A stretch of DNA of 64,000 nucleotides from Lachnospiraceae bacterium 3-1 (GCA_000403255.2 KE159571.1:344111-408110), one strand, 5' to 3'; positions 8,808 through 18,271 are shown, numbered from the stretch's first letter. The notes: generated from the letters alone by a model not told the origin. Translations and numbers: made by a program.

Positions 8808-9009
8808 CTTCTTCACCACTCCTTATTTCTTGTATTCTTTCAATTAAATTGTAAAAAGAAACACCCATAAGAGCCAATAACCCCAAAAGGAATACAACTT
8901 TTATGATTGCTGGCATGGGTATTATGGACCATAAGAGAAAGTACCCCATTAGAATCATTACAAGGATAATGGTAATAATAATTGGTGCAACTAATTTCGT
9001 TTTTTTCAT
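8788..9009 (-). CDS. Small two-pass membrane protein
   Basis: A 73-residue protein with two hydrophobic segments, about residues 8-29 and 33-53, and an acidic C-terminal tail (IRSGEEDDLSKY). The ATG at 9009 has GGAGG six bases upstream. Its 3' end overlaps the start of the YbjQ gene by 20 bases, which suggests coupled translation. No family is recognised. The pairing suggests the membrane protein could anchor the YbjQ ring, which is inference only. Confidence 0.7.
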   Translation of the reverse strand: MKKTKLVAPIIITIILVMILMGYFLLWSIIPMPAIIKVVFLLGLLALMGVSFYNLIERIQEIRSGEEDDLSKY

Positions 9010-9073
9010 ATTTTCCTCCGATGGATGCCATCACGTTGTACAATCATGCGATATCATCATTATACTGTTTTTT

Positions 9074-9712
9074 TTATCTGGATGCAATAAGTTTATAAAT
9101 TGGATTGCCCATGGAAGAAAAACGTTCTTCATATTCTGTCATGATATTGCCTTGGATCATTTTCTCGTCGTGGTGTAGGTCTCTGGTACATCCATCTAGC
9201 CTCCAGCCTGCTTCCCTTACTTCTTCCAGGGAAAAATCAAATAAATCCTGGTTGTCCGTTTTAAATTCCACACATCCTTCCTGTTGCAGAATGAGGTGAT
9301 AACGGGCAAAAAACTGGCGGGAAGTGAGCCTGCGTTTGGCATGCCTGTCTTTTGGCCAGGGATCGGAGAAATTCAGATAGATTTTTGTAACTTCATCTTG
9401 CAAAAAAATATCGGTGATTGTCTCAGCGTCCATACGGATAAAGCGGATATTTTCCAGAGGAGCTTCTTCCATTTTTTGAAGGGCACGTAAAAGGACACTG
9501 GAATATTTTTCAATTCCTATGTAATTAATGTTAGGATTTTCTCTGGCTAAAGTCATTAGGAATCGGCCTTTTCCCATGCCAATTTCAATGTGAATGGGAT
9601 GATTGTTGCCAAAGATTTGATGCCAGTTTCCTTTTTGGTGTTCTGGTTCCTGAATACACCAGTGATTTTCAGCGATAGCTTCCCTGGAACCAGGTATATT
9701 TCTTAATCTCAT
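9074..9712 (-). CDS. trmB: tRNA (guanine-N7-)-methyltransferase
   Basis: TrmB methylates N7 of G46 in the tRNA variable loop using S-adenosylmethionine. The 212-residue product shows the SAM-binding motif IEIGMGKGRFL, the acidic residue in GIEKY, and the family signature YLNFSDPWPKDRHAKRRL with the catalytic Asp. The C-terminal YEERF motif is also present. The ATG at 9712 is chosen over earlier in-frame codons because GGAGG lies five bases before it and MRLRNIPG is the normal start. It is transcribed away from the D,D-carboxypeptidase gene. Confidence 0.93.
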   Translation of the reverse strand: MRLRNIPGSREAIAENHWCIQEPEHQKGNWHQIFGNNHPIHIEIGMGKGRFLMTLARENPNINYIGIEKYSSVLLRALQKMEEAPLENIRFIRMDAETITDIFLQDEVTKIYLNFSDPWPKDRHAKRRLTSRQFFARYHLILQQEGCVEFKTDNQDLFDFSLEEVREAGWRLDGCTRDLHHDEKMIQGNIMTEYEERFSSMGNPIYKLIASR

Positions 9713-9816
9713 AAATACCTCCGAACATAGTATGATAATACGGTATCTTATAACAGAACCCCTTTCGGATAAAGTATCATGGCCTATGTCCATAGGGCAA
9801 TGTTATTTCTTAGGTA

Positions 9817-9863
9817 TTATACTATATCAAAAGTTGCAACGCAACTTTCAATATGGTATACTA
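9817..9863. repeat. Intergenic nested hairpin
   Basis: An inner perfect stem AAAGTTGC/GCAACTTT (9830-9837 with 9841-9848) lies within an outer TATACTATAT/ATATGGTATA stem. It lies between divergent trmB and the carboxypeptidase gene and resembles the hairpin near 4577. Confidence 0.55.
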
Positions 9864-9967
9864 TATAAAAATTGTAACAGAATTGTAAAACAAATGATAT
9901 ATTCTGTAAAATATACGGGATAAGCTTCTAAGATTCAAGTATGAAAAGGATTTAAGGAGAAAATTTC

Positions 9968-11347
9968 ATGAAAAAGAGAAAAAAATGGATAGGCGTGTTA
10001 CTTGGGGCGGTATGTCTCTTTCAGGTAAATACCGTTCCTGTCCAGGCAGAAGAGTACTGGCCGGAAGGCCCACAGATAGCAGGGGAATCAGCGGTTGTTA
10101 TGGAGGCGTCTACGGGAACTGTTTTGTATGAAAATAATTCCCATCAGCAATCATATCCTGCAAGTATTACAAAAATTATGACATGCTTTTTGGCGGTGGA
10201 AAATAGCGGCCTGGATGAAGAAGTGACGTTTTCTAAAAATGCAATTTACAAAACAGCAGGTGGTTCCAGTATTTCCAGAGACGTGGATGAAGTAATGACC
10301 TTGGAGGAATGCTTGTATGGTTTGATGCTGGAATCGGCCAATGAATGCGGATATGCAATTGCGGAGCATGTAGGAAAAGACTATGAAGATTTTATAAGAA
10401 TGATGAATGATAGGGCAAAGGAACTGGGGTGTACGGATACACATTTCAATAATCCCCATGGATTGCCGGATGAGGAGCATGTGACAAGCGCTTATGACAT
10501 AGCCTTGATTTCCAGAGCAGCCTTGAAAAATGATATATTTCGTATGATTGTCAATAGCAAACGCCATACGATTCCGCCTACCAATAAGCATGAGGAAGAG
10601 ACATATTTGGTGAATCACCATAAGATGCTGACCAATTATCAGGGAGATACCCAATATTTGTATGATTATTGTATTGGCGGAAAAACCGGATATACGAGCG
10701 TAGCAGGAAGTACCTTGGCAACTTTTGCAGAAAAAGACGGAATGACCTTGATTTGCGTAGTTACCAGAGAGCAAGCGCCTAATCATTACCTGGATACCAG
10801 AATCTTGTTTGATTATTGCTTTGAAAACTTTCAGTTGTGGAATGTGGCGGAAAATGAGGAAAATTATAACCAGGACATAAAAGAAAATAAAATATTTGAA
10901 AATGAGGAATCTTTTGTGGGCTTGAATAAGGAGGGATGTATCGTCCTTCCCAAAGCAGCAGCATTTACTGATGCAGTACCGGAGATTGTTGAAATCAATG
11001 GCTCCAAGGATGTGATTGGAAATATTCAATATGTCTATGCGGGCCGAAAGGTGGGAGGAACAGATATTGAGGTAACGGGTGCAAAAGTATCTGAATTTAA
11101 GTTCCGAAAAGCAGAACAGGAAAAAACAGAAGAAGGAAAAGAAAAGAAAGAAGAAAAAGTATTAAAAATTAATGTAAAGTATATTGCTTTTGGAGTACTG
11201 GCAGTTGTTCTTTTGATAGGAATTGGATTTGGAATCTATTATATTGCAGATAATTTTTACTTGATTAAATATAAGATGGAGTGTAGGAAGCAGCAGAAAA
11301 TAAGCTTTAAGGAAATAAAATTTAAAAAGAATAAACGTCATAAATAA
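9968..11347 (+). CDS. Serine-type D-Ala-D-Ala carboxypeptidase (PBP5/DacF family)
   Basis: This enzyme trims the terminal D-alanine from peptidoglycan stem peptides outside the membrane. A signal peptide (residues 1-27, cut after VQA) precedes the penicillin-binding domain, which has the catalytic SITK motif at 66-69, SAN at 123-125 and KTG at 239-241. Most relatives have SGN at the second motif. The C-terminal beta domain is followed by a membrane helix at about 405-430 and a basic tail, in place of the usual amphipathic anchor. The ATG at 9968 follows AAGGAG. A terminator follows directly, so it is likely a single-gene transcript. It may act in vegetative wall or spore cortex synthesis. Confidence 0.92.
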   Translation: MKKRKKWIGVLLGAVCLFQVNTVPVQAEEYWPEGPQIAGESAVVMEASTGTVLYENNSHQQSYPASITKIMTCFLAVENSGLDEEVTFSKNAIYKTAGGSSISRDVDEVMTLEECLYGLMLESANECGYAIAEHVGKDYEDFIRMMNDRAKELGCTDTHFNNPHGLPDEEHVTSAYDIALISRAALKNDIFRMIVNSKRHTIPPTNKHEEETYLVNHHKMLTNYQGDTQYLYDYCIGGKTGYTSVAGSTLATFAEKDGMTLICVVTREQAPNHYLDTRILFDYCFENFQLWNVAENEENYNQDIKENKIFENEESFVGLNKEGCIVLPKAAAFTDAVPEIVEINGSKDVIGNIQYVYAGRKVGGTDIEVTGAKVSEFKFRKAEQEKTEEGKEKKEEKVLKINVKYIAFGVLAVVLLIGIGFGIYYIADNFYLIKYKMECRKQQKISFKEIKFKKNKRHK

Positions 11348-11350
11348 AAG

Positions 11351-11398
11351 ATAGAAAAAAGACGATATAGGAGACAGAATATATTGTCTTTTTTCTAT
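11351..11398. terminator. Terminator hairpin
   Basis: ATAGAAAAAAGACGATATA (11351-11369) pairs with TATATTGTCTTTTTTCTAT (11380-11398), then a T-rich tail. It directly follows the carboxypeptidase stop. Confidence 0.8.
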
Positions 11399-11454
11399 TT
11401 TATTCATAATTGACAGGGTAACTGGATAAGAATATAATAAAAATGCATGTTTAT

Positions 11455-11500
11455 TCTCGCCAGCAATGAGCAAAGCAGTGGTGTTTGCGCAGAACTTTGA
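11455..11500. repeat. Member of a dispersed intergenic motif (GCAATGAGC... type)
   Basis: The segment contains GCAATGAGCAAAGCAG followed by a GTTTGCG arm. A very similar GCAATGAGCTAAGCAG with a CTTGCG arm occurs near 34894. Both lie between genes. The function is unknown. Confidence 0.4.
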
Positions 11501-11598
11501 TTTTAAGGGGTGAATCAGTTTGAATGTCTGGTTTCGAGATAATAAGGGGTATGAAGACAGAATAATTTTAAATGTGGATGTATTTGAAAAGGAACAAA

Positions 11599-12489
11599 AT
11601 GGATAAAGAACATGAAGTGCAGCAGATTTTGGAAATAAATCGTGCAGCCGGGAATGGAGCAAAAAAAATAATACAGAAAATTGCTGTCTCTTCGTTAAGG
11701 GAAAAATTGCTTCTCAGAGATGATAAATTTATAGAGGAGAAATGGTATCAGGATCATTTTGTAAATTATTTGGAATTTTTTTCAATAAAAGAAGGACTTG
11801 CTGATACCATAGAGGTTTTGGAAGATTTATTTCCCTTAGAATCCTTAGAAAATGATTTAGAAGAAGATACGGCTCAGGAAGCTCATGAGAAAGAAAAGGA
11901 ATGTGAAGTTTTTTTATATCAAAAGAGAGAAGAAAGATGGGAAGAAGGAGAGAGAAATCCCAGAATTCATTTAAAAATTGTGATATGGCCCTTTCAGATT
12001 CCTTTTGTGCTAGAACTTATCCCTTATGAGGGAGAGATCCTTTTACCAGAAGAGAAGATTCTGGAAAGTGTCTTGCCGGAAAAAATATCTTATTGTATGT
12101 TTACGCCAGAGGAATATTTGTCCAGGAGCTTTTATCGTATCATAGATGATTTGGAGTTGATTTATAGCTTGTCCTGGTACAATGACAGTTATGATATCCT
12201 TACAAAAAAAGTTGTAGAAGGAAGAAAAGTATCGAAAAGTCTTGGACAGCTTCTTTTGGAAAATTCGATTCCGGCATTGGAAGAGCGTTTGGATATTGTC
12301 AGCAGTTTTGAAGATTACGAATATATGGAAAAAAGGTGGGAGAATTATAATAAGGGAGCAGCATGTCCAGAATGGAAACAAGTCATAGAGCTTCTCATGA
12401 GATTTTTCACACCGATATTTGAAATGATTCAAAAGGATGAAGTATTTATCGGGGATTGGATGCCGCAGGTTGGCAGGTATTTAGATTAG
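11599..12489 (+). CDS. Conserved hypothetical protein, acidic, cytoplasmic
   Basis: A 296-residue protein with no signal peptide or membrane segment. It is acidic and largely helical with a central strand-rich section (HLKIVIWPFQIPFVLELIPYEG). The second half, LSRSFYRIIDDLELI followed by YDILTKKVVEGRKV, looks like a helical bundle. I do not recognise a family. The ATG at 11599 is preferred over 11572 because AAAAGGA precedes it at a good distance. It lies 19 bases upstream of the AGCS transporter gene, so the two may be co-transcribed. Confidence 0.65.
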   Translation: MDKEHEVQQILEINRAAGNGAKKIIQKIAVSSLREKLLLRDDKFIEEKWYQDHFVNYLEFFSIKEGLADTIEVLEDLFPLESLENDLEEDTAQEAHEKEKECEVFLYQKREERWEEGERNPRIHLKIVIWPFQIPFVLELIPYEGEILLPEEKILESVLPEKISYCMFTPEEYLSRSFYRIIDDLELIYSLSWYNDSYDILTKKVVEGRKVSKSLGQLLLENSIPALEERLDIVSSFEDYEYMEKRWENYNKGAACPEWKQVIELLMRFFTPIFEMIQKDEVFIGDWMPQVGRYLD

Positions 12490-12508
12490 AAGAAAAGGGA
12501 GAGAATAC

Positions 12509-13918
12509 ATGGATTTTAATTCATTTTTAAAAACTGTGGATGATTTGGTGTGGGGAATTCCATTGATTATCCTGATTTTGGCGGTGGGTATTTTACTGAC
12601 TGTTCGTTTGCATGGGCTTCAAATTCGGCGGCTTCCATTGGCGATTCGTAACTTAATTTCGGATGAGTCAGAGGGGGAGGAAGGCGAGGTATCTGGGTTT
12701 GGCGCTTTGTGTACGGCATTGTCTGCTACCATAGGAACTGGAAATATCGTAGGGGTTGCTACTGCAATTGTGGCAGGTGGTCCAGGTGCACTATTTTGGA
12801 TGGTAATGGCTGCAATTTTAGGCACTGTTACAAAATATACGGAATGCTTGCTGGCCATCAAATACCGTATTGTGGCGGAGGATGGACACATTGTAGGAGG
12901 GCCTTTTTACTATATTGAGCGGGGAATGGGGAAAAATTGGAAATGGCTTGGTAAAGTATTCGCCGTATTTGGGGTAGGAGCAGGATTGCTTGGAATCGGT
13001 ACATTTACTCAGATTAATGGGATTACCAGTGCAGTAAACAGTTTTTTTGACCCAGGGAATCAATGGAGTGTGGAGCTTCTGGGAAAAGAATATTCCTGGA
13101 CCGTTGTAATTGCAGGAATTATTTTGACAGCATGTGTTGCGCTGGTATTGATTGGAGGACTTCAGAGAATTTCTGGAGTAGCCCAGGTTCTTGTGCCGTT
13201 TATGGCAGCTACCTATGTTACATCAGCTTTATTGATTTTAGTATTTCATTTCAAGGAAATTCCAGCAGCTTTTGTAACAATTGTGCAGAGTGCCTTTGGA
13301 TTGAGGGCCGCTGCAGGCGGCGCCTTGGGAGCCATGCTAGTGGCGATGCAAAAGGGTGTTGCCAGAGGTATTTTTTCCAATGAGGCAGGATTGGGAAGCG
13401 CCCCTATTGCTGCTGCGGCAGTTCAGACAGACGAGCCGGCAGCTCAGGGACTTGTTTCCATGCTGGGTACTGTGATAGATACTGTGATTATTTGTACCAT
13501 GACGGGGCTTACCATTGTAATCACGGATTCCTGGAATGTTGGTTTGGATGGTGTAGATGTAACTACACGGGCATTTCAAATAGGACTTCCCTTTGCGCCA
13601 GCCGTCTCTTCTTTTATCTTGATGGTTTGTCTTGTGTGTTTTGCATTTACCACAATCCTTGGATGGGATTATTACAGTGAACGATGCTTAGAGTATTTGA
13701 CAGGAGGAAGCCAGAAAGCGGTGAAAACATATCGCTGGGTCTACATTCTCTGTGTGTTTATTGGGCCTTTTATGACAGTCTCCGCTGTGTGGACCATTGC
13801 TGATATTTTCAATGGATTGATGGCAATTCCAAACCTGATTGCAATGATTGCTTTAAGCGGTGTGGCTGTGGCAGAGACAAAACAGTATTTGAAAAAAATT
13901 GATAAAAAATTTACATAA
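12509..13918 (+). CDS. Sodium/amino-acid symporter, AGCS family
   Basis: A 469-residue membrane transporter of the alanine or glycine:cation symporter family, which imports small amino acids with sodium or protons. Family signatures include the GTGNIVGVATAIVAGGPGALFW stretch at about 77-98 (quoted here only as a region), the FYYIERGMG motif, and the late SNEAGLGSAP segment. About ten membrane segments are visible. The ATG at 12509 follows AAAGGGAGA. Its last 8 bases overlap the convergent spmB gene. The substrate cannot be fixed from sequence; alanine, glycine or glutamine are all seen in the family. Confidence 0.9.
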   Translation: MDFNSFLKTVDDLVWGIPLIILILAVGILLTVRLHGLQIRRLPLAIRNLISDESEGEEGEVSGFGALCTALSATIGTGNIVGVATAIVAGGPGALFWMVMAAILGTVTKYTECLLAIKYRIVAEDGHIVGGPFYYIERGMGKNWKWLGKVFAVFGVGAGLLGIGTFTQINGITSAVNSFFDPGNQWSVELLGKEYSWTVVIAGIILTACVALVLIGGLQRISGVAQVLVPFMAATYVTSALLILVFHFKEIPAAFVTIVQSAFGLRAAAGGALGAMLVAMQKGVARGIFSNEAGLGSAPIAAAAVQTDEPAAQGLVSMLGTVIDTVIICTMTGLTIVITDSWNVGLDGVDVTTRAFQIGLPFAPAVSSFILMVCLVCFAFTTILGWDYYSERCLEYLTGGSQKAVKTYRWVYILCVFIGPFMTVSAVWTIADIFNGLMAIPNLIAMIALSGVAVAETKQYLKKIDKKFT

Positions 13919-14435
13919 TCTGTGCAAGGATAACACTTGCAATTGTTCCTACCAAAGTGGTAAAAAGGGCGCCTGATAAGGTATAGCGGGTTTTCTGGAC
14001 TTTTGCAGACATAAAGTAAATACTCATGGTATAAAAAATTGTTTCGGTGCAGCTCATCATAATAGAAGTTATGGCGCCATAGTAGGAGTCCGGCCCGAAT
14101 TCCTTGAAAATGTCCAATACCAGCCCTGTGGCTGCAGAGGAAGAAAACATTTTTACAATTGAGACGGGAACCAATTCTGCTGGAAAATGCAGAGGTTCGG
14201 TGAGGATTCCAAGGGCGGAGGACAAAAGATCCAGGAATCCAGACGCCCGTAAAATACCAACACCTACCATTAAGCCAATTAGGGTGGGCATAATGCCAAT
14301 TACTGTCTGGAAGCCATCTTTGGCGCCTTTGATAAAATCATCATATACATTGTGGTGGCCTAAAAGTCCATATCCCACAATAGAAAAAATAAGCAGAGGG
14401 ATCATGGCGTCGGATAAGAAAAGGAGGATTTTCAA
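13911..14435 (-). CDS. spmB: Spore maturation protein B
   Basis: SpmB is a membrane protein of the nucleoside-recognition (Gate) fold. With SpmA it is needed for normal spore core dehydration in Bacillus and Clostridium. The 174-residue product has about five hydrophobic segments and the motifs GIMPTLIGLMVGVG, PVSIVKMFSSSAATGL and SCTETIFYTM. It starts with TTG at 14435, supported by AAGGAGG nine bases upstream, and the TTGA overlap with the spmA stop shows tight coupling. Its end overlaps the convergent transporter gene by 8 bases. Confidence 0.93.
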   Translation of the reverse strand: MKILLFLSDAMIPLLIFSIVGYGLLGHHNVYDDFIKGAKDGFQTVIGIMPTLIGLMVGVGILRASGFLDLLSSALGILTEPLHFPAELVPVSIVKMFSSSAATGLVLDIFKEFGPDSYYGAITSIMMSCTETIFYTMSIYFMSAKVQKTRYTLSGALFTTLVGTIASVILAQIM

Positions 14436-15112
14436 TGGAAGATACCTCCTTTTTTCTTTTTGGATAAATCAGCCTGGTTGTATGTAGAAGATGTTCTGTT
14501 TTGAGGAAGGCTGTGGTGATATGTATTTGAGTTCTTTTCTGGCAGGGCGTACATAAATTTGGCAAATATGATTCCAGCCAGGGTAGAAAAAAAGGTTGCT
14601 ATCATGGCTGGCCCTAAGATTGCAGTAGGATTGGCAGACCCATATTGGCTGCGGTAGGCAATCATATTCACGGGAATAAGCTGGAAAGAGGAAACGTTGA
14701 GTATTAGGAAGGTGCACATGTCCTTGCTGGCAATTTTGCTGTGGCTGTTCAGCTCCCCCATTTCTTCCATTGCCTTTAAGCCTGCAGGAGTGGCGGCCCA
14801 GCCAAGCCCAAAGACATTGGCAATGATATTTGTAGAAATGTATTCATTTGCCTTATGGCCTCTTGGAATGGAAGGAAACATAAAGCGTAGGAAGGGATGA
14901 AGCGTACGGGCTGCACCAGAAATAATGCCGCAGTTTTCTGCAATGCGCATCAGACCTACCCACAGGGACATTACCCCTAGCATAGTGATACAGAGAGTGA
15001 CGGCTTCTTTGGAGGAGTCCAGAGCTGCATTGGTGACAGCCAAAAGATTTCCGGTAAATGCGGCATAGACAATGCCGATAACAATCATAAAACCCCATAA
15101 GTAATTCAGCAT
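14432..15112 (-). CDS. spmA: Spore maturation protein A
   Basis: SpmA is the first gene of the spmAB pair and carries another Gate-fold membrane domain. The 226-residue product has several membrane segments and the signatures GVMSLWVGLMRIAE, NIIANVFGLGWAATP and the late NPTAILGPAMIAT. The C-terminal tail (about 35 residues) is polar and lysine-rich, longer than usual. The ATG at 15112 follows GGAGA at eight bases; a TTG at 15127 is in frame but lacks a site. Its presence is good evidence that the organism belongs to an endospore-forming lineage. Confidence 0.93.
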   Translation of the reverse strand: MLNYLWGFMIVIGIVYAAFTGNLLAVTNAALDSSKEAVTLCITMLGVMSLWVGLMRIAENCGIISGAARTLHPFLRFMFPSIPRGHKANEYISTNIIANVFGLGWAATPAGLKAMEEMGELNSHSKIASKDMCTFLILNVSSFQLIPVNMIAYRSQYGSANPTAILGPAMIATFFSTLAGIIFAKFMYALPEKNSNTYHHSLPQNRTSSTYNQADLSKKKKGGIFH

Positions 15113-15190
15113 AGTATCATTCTCCAAAAGATTCAGTTGTTTATATCCTATGCAGATGAGGAGAATGTGTGCAGGTTTTCAAGTAAATTT

Positions 15191-16060
15191 TTATTCTGTT
15201 TTGCGTTCTGCCTGTGCATCTGCCAGATTTGAAACAATAACTGCTGCAAGAATTATCACGCATCCGCAGATCATCCGCACAGTTACCTGCTCATGGAGGA
15301 TGAGAATGGAAAACATGGTTCCAAATACAGATTCCATGGACAGAATAATGGCTGCTTTTGTTTCATCTACGTATTTTTGGCTCGCTGTCTGCAAAAGATA
15401 ACATAGAGCAGTACTGACAATTCCAAGATAAACCACGCTGAGCCATCCTTTTGTTGTGATATGGAACTCTGTTTCCTGAAACAGAAAAAGGCTGGCAAAG
15501 GAAAGGAGAACAGCAGTAAGCATTTGTACAAAATTGAGTACGACTGCCCGGTATTTTTTCACAAATTCACTGGTAAAAAATATTTGGAATGCAAATCCTA
15601 CGGCACAGATGAGTGTCAATCCATCTCCTATGCCCAAAGACAGGTTTTTTTCCAGAGATAAAAGCCCTACACCAACAATTGCCATAACTGCTCCTAAAAT
15701 ACTTTTCATGCTAATTTTTTTCTTTAAAATTACAAAAGCAATGAATGGAACCATTACAACATTAAGCGCTGTCAAAAATGCATTCTTGGAGGGCGTCGTA
15801 TATTGAAGACCTACAATCTGGAAAGCAAAGCCTACAAAAAGGGCAATTCCCATGAGGATGCCGGCTCGGATTTCCTTAAAGTCTATGCCTTTCAATTCCC
15901 GAATGCTTGCAGCGCCCATAAGAACAGAGGCTAATAAAAATCGTATGGCCATAATTTGAAAGGGACGCAGACTTTCCAGGGCCATATCACTGGCTACAAA
16001 TCCTCCGCCCCAAATGACTGTCACAGTAATTAAACCTGCAATTGCAAGATATTTTTTCAT
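15191..16060 (-). CDS. DMT-superfamily transporter (EamA family)
   Basis: A 289-residue inner-membrane protein with ten predicted helices arranged as two five-helix EamA repeats. The first repeat opens with AIAGLITVTVIWGGGFVASD and the second starts near residue 147. Members export amino acids, metabolites or drugs; the substrate here is unknown. The ATG at 16060 (MKKYLAIAG) is the usual kind of start; an ATG at 16072 is in frame but sits directly against the AAAGGA site. It is transcribed away from the MarR gene, which could be its regulator, although no operator is proven. Confidence 0.88.
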   Translation of the reverse strand: MKKYLAIAGLITVTVIWGGGFVASDMALESLRPFQIMAIRFLLASVLMGAASIRELKGIDFKEIRAGILMGIALFVGFAFQIVGLQYTTPSKNAFLTALNVVMVPFIAFVILKKKISMKSILGAVMAIVGVGLLSLEKNLSLGIGDGLTLICAVGFAFQIFFTSEFVKKYRAVVLNFVQMLTAVLLSFASLFLFQETEFHITTKGWLSVVYLGIVSTALCYLLQTASQKYVDETKAAIILSMESVFGTMFSILILHEQVTVRMICGCVIILAAVIVSNLADAQAERKTE

Positions 16061-16096
16061 CTTTTGAACCATTCCTTTCTAGAACGTATAATAGGT

Positions 16097-16177
16097 ATTA
16101 CTCCGGCGATTAAATATCACAATATTTTGCTTGCCCAAATCTCCATCTGCCGCGTTGTCATCAATCGCTGGAGTAAT
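16097..16177. repeat. Palindromic intergenic element
   Basis: ATTACTCCGGCGATT (16097-16111) pairs with AATCGCTGGAGTAAT (16163-16177), one mismatch. The interior includes CGCGTTGTCATCAATC. It lies in the 325-base gap between the divergent transporter and MarR genes and has no open frame. It could be a small dispersed element. Confidence 0.6.
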
Positions 16178-16329
16178 AATAAGTGGGATTTCTTTTGTCA
16201 GATAAACAATCAGTAAAGTTATTGTAGTATTACTGAGGAAAAATAGCAATATGGAATAGATAAAATCATAAGTTTTGCCCTTTTCTTATTTGGCGGAGAA
16301 TTCATTAAATGAAAAGAGTGTGATTTCGT

Positions 16330-16358
16330 TTGATTGCAGTTGACGGTTGGAGTATAAT
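16330..16358 (+). promoter_or_regulatory. Promoter of the MarR-family gene
   Basis: TTGATT (16330-16335) and TATAAT (16353-16358) are 17 bases apart, 40 bases upstream of the TTG start at 16398. Confidence 0.7.
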
Positions 16359-16397
16359 GATTGAAAAGCAATAGATCATTTTCAAGGAGGCATTCTT

Positions 16398-16838
16398 TTG
16401 GACAATTATAATACAATCAATGAAGTTTTGGTAAAACTTTTTAATGAAATTATGGATATAGAGGAAAAGGCAATTATTACAGAGGAATTTAAGGACATTT
16501 CCAATAATGATATGCACATTATTGAAGCGATTGGGAAAGGGGAGGCTCGGAGTATGTCTGCAGTGGCAAAATCATTGTCAGTGACGGTAGGAACCTTAAC
16601 CATCGCAATTAATAATCTTGTAAAAAAAGGCTATGTATGCCGGATGCGCAGCCAGGAGGATCGACGGGTGGTTTTGATTTCTCTTTCAAAAAAGGGAGAA
16701 AAGGCGTATAATCATCACAAGAAATTTCATGAGGAAATGGTTGAGGCAACGCTGGAAGGACTGGATGAGAAACAGACAGAGGTTTTGGTTTCGGCATTAC
16801 AGAATTTAAGCAGATTTTTTCGGGGATATGGAAAATAG
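16398..16838 (+). CDS. MarR-family transcription regulator, FabT-like
   Basis: A 146-residue winged-helix regulator. The recognition region is MSAVAKSLSVTVGTLTIAIN and the wing carries the conserved RSQEDRRVVLISLS. The overall pattern, including NNDMHIIEAIG and LEGLDEKQTEVL, resembles FabT, the repressor of fatty-acid synthesis genes in Firmicutes. The TTG start at 16398 is supported by AAGGAGG seven bases upstream and by the lack of any earlier ATG. In relatives the fab genes usually follow; here a mobile-element remnant follows instead, so the gene may have been separated from its operon by insertion. That is inference. Confidence 0.85.
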   Translation: MDNYNTINEVLVKLFNEIMDIEEKAIITEEFKDISNNDMHIIEAIGKGEARSMSAVAKSLSVTVGTLTIAINNLVKKGYVCRMRSQEDRRVVLISLSKKGEKAYNHHKKFHEEMVEATLEGLDEKQTEVLVSALQNLSRFFRGYGK

Positions 16839-16973
16839 GAAGTGTAAATTTACATTAAACTATCATTCCCTACCAAAATCCCCATTTTACGCAATCTATC
16901 AAACCCATTACATCATCAAATCAACCATTTTCCCTTGTTTTTGCCCTCATAGGACCAAAACAAGGGAAAGTTT

Positions 16974-18271
16974 TTAATTACCGCCCACCACCTTATCCAA
17001 AAGCCTTGCGGAAGTCCGTTTCGTCTCTCTGGTGGCATGGGCATAAACATTCATTGTGGTACTTACATCAGAGTGTCCCAGAAGTTCCTGCACATCTTTC
17101 GGGGCTGCCCCATTTGATAACAGATTGCTCGTATAGGTGTGCCGCAACTGGTGGAAGTGGAAATTTTCAAGCCCCTCTACGTGTTTCTGAATCAGCCTGC
17201 ATACATTGGAGAGGGTTGCGGTTGATTCATAGGAACCATCCTGACGTAAACATACAAAAGACAGTTCTTCGTAATCGTCCGGTATCTCCTCCGTACTTTG
17301 CAAAGAATACAGATCATAATGCGTCCTTCCCTTTTCCATTACTTTCTGATAGTAATTGCGGAAATACATTTCGCCACACTGGAAACGCTCTCTGTGCTGT
17401 TGCTTTCTGGCTTTTTTTAGTATCTCTGCCAGTGTGTCGCAGAAGTCCACTGTACGGATTTTTTTCCGCTTGGTTGCACCGATTTCCATCTTGTGGCGGG
17501 TGGCATTGTAACGCATACTCCGGCGGACGGTAAGATACTGTTCCTCAAGGTTGATGTTCTGCCATGCCAGCCCGCATACCTCGCCAATGCGTAATCCAGT
17601 ATAATAGGCTATCTGCATCGGCAGGAGTGCCGGATTTCTTTTTTTACGGAGATAATCCGTTATCTCCGTGTACTGCTCATGGGTAATGGTCGGGATGTCT
17701 GTCTCATTTTCCGCATTTCCCTCAAACAGTTCCACTTCCTCCTTTTTTACCCGCATGCGTACATACTGCATGGGATTAAAAGTAATATAGCGTTTCGGGA
17801 ATACCGCAAACCGGAATGAGCCCCGCAGGACTGCCGAAAACTGGAGCATATAGTTTTTACTGATGGGCTGAGCCTCCGTTCCGTCCGGTCTTGTTCCTCC
17901 AAAAGACAGGAAATCAATATACTCCTGTAAATGGTCGGCAGTTATGCTTTTCAGCTTACGCTGTCCGATAGGATGTTTCTTAATCTGTCTGGCGGTAGTG
18001 GTATAGGCAATCAGCGTCCAAGTGCTTAATGTACCGGGCTTTACTTCTTCCTCCAGCCATATATCCAGCATTTCCCCCAGCGTGATATTTTCCGTCTTTG
18101 CCACAAACTTCTTTTCCTCGTAATCCTCCATTGCCTTGCGGAGAAGTTTCTCCGTTTCTGACTTGCTCTCTGTTCCTGCGTACTCCTTCTGCGCCAGATT
18201 TCCGCTCTCATTCTCCACATAAAAGCGGTAGTGCCATTTCTTTCCTTTTTTCTTACAGAACCTTTTGCCAT
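16974..18271 (-). CDS. Tyrosine recombinase (integrase), N-terminus in another frame
   Basis: An integrase of the Tn916/phage type that catalyses site-specific insertion and excision. The main frame (16974-18218) carries the SAM-like core-binding domain (LGEMLDIWLEEEVKPG) and the catalytic domain, with Arg in YTGLRIGEVCGL, HQLRHTY, the second His in LLGHSDVSTT and the Tyr in MNVYAHAT. The normal start MAKGSVRKK and its AGGAGA-type site lie at 18271 in the zero frame. A -1 shift at A AAA AAG restores GKKWHYRFYVENESG, the expected arm-binding domain. Either this is programmed frameshifting or a one-base loss has broken the gene. Confidence 0.85.
18245..18251 (-). other. Possible -1 ribosomal frameshift site (A AAA AAG)
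   Basis: On the minus strand the codons AGA AAA AAG GAA contain the heptamer A AAA AAG in the same phase as the classical dnaX slip site. Re-reading one base gives GGA AAG AAA TGG, which continues the integrase. A CCGCT/AGCGG stem may form downstream. A simple deletion in the run is the rival explanation. Confidence 0.5.

Noticed and set aside
10151-11029. A 292-codon antisense frame inside the D,D-carboxypeptidase gene
   Set aside because: The sense frame has all catalytic motifs; the antisense frame is a shadow.
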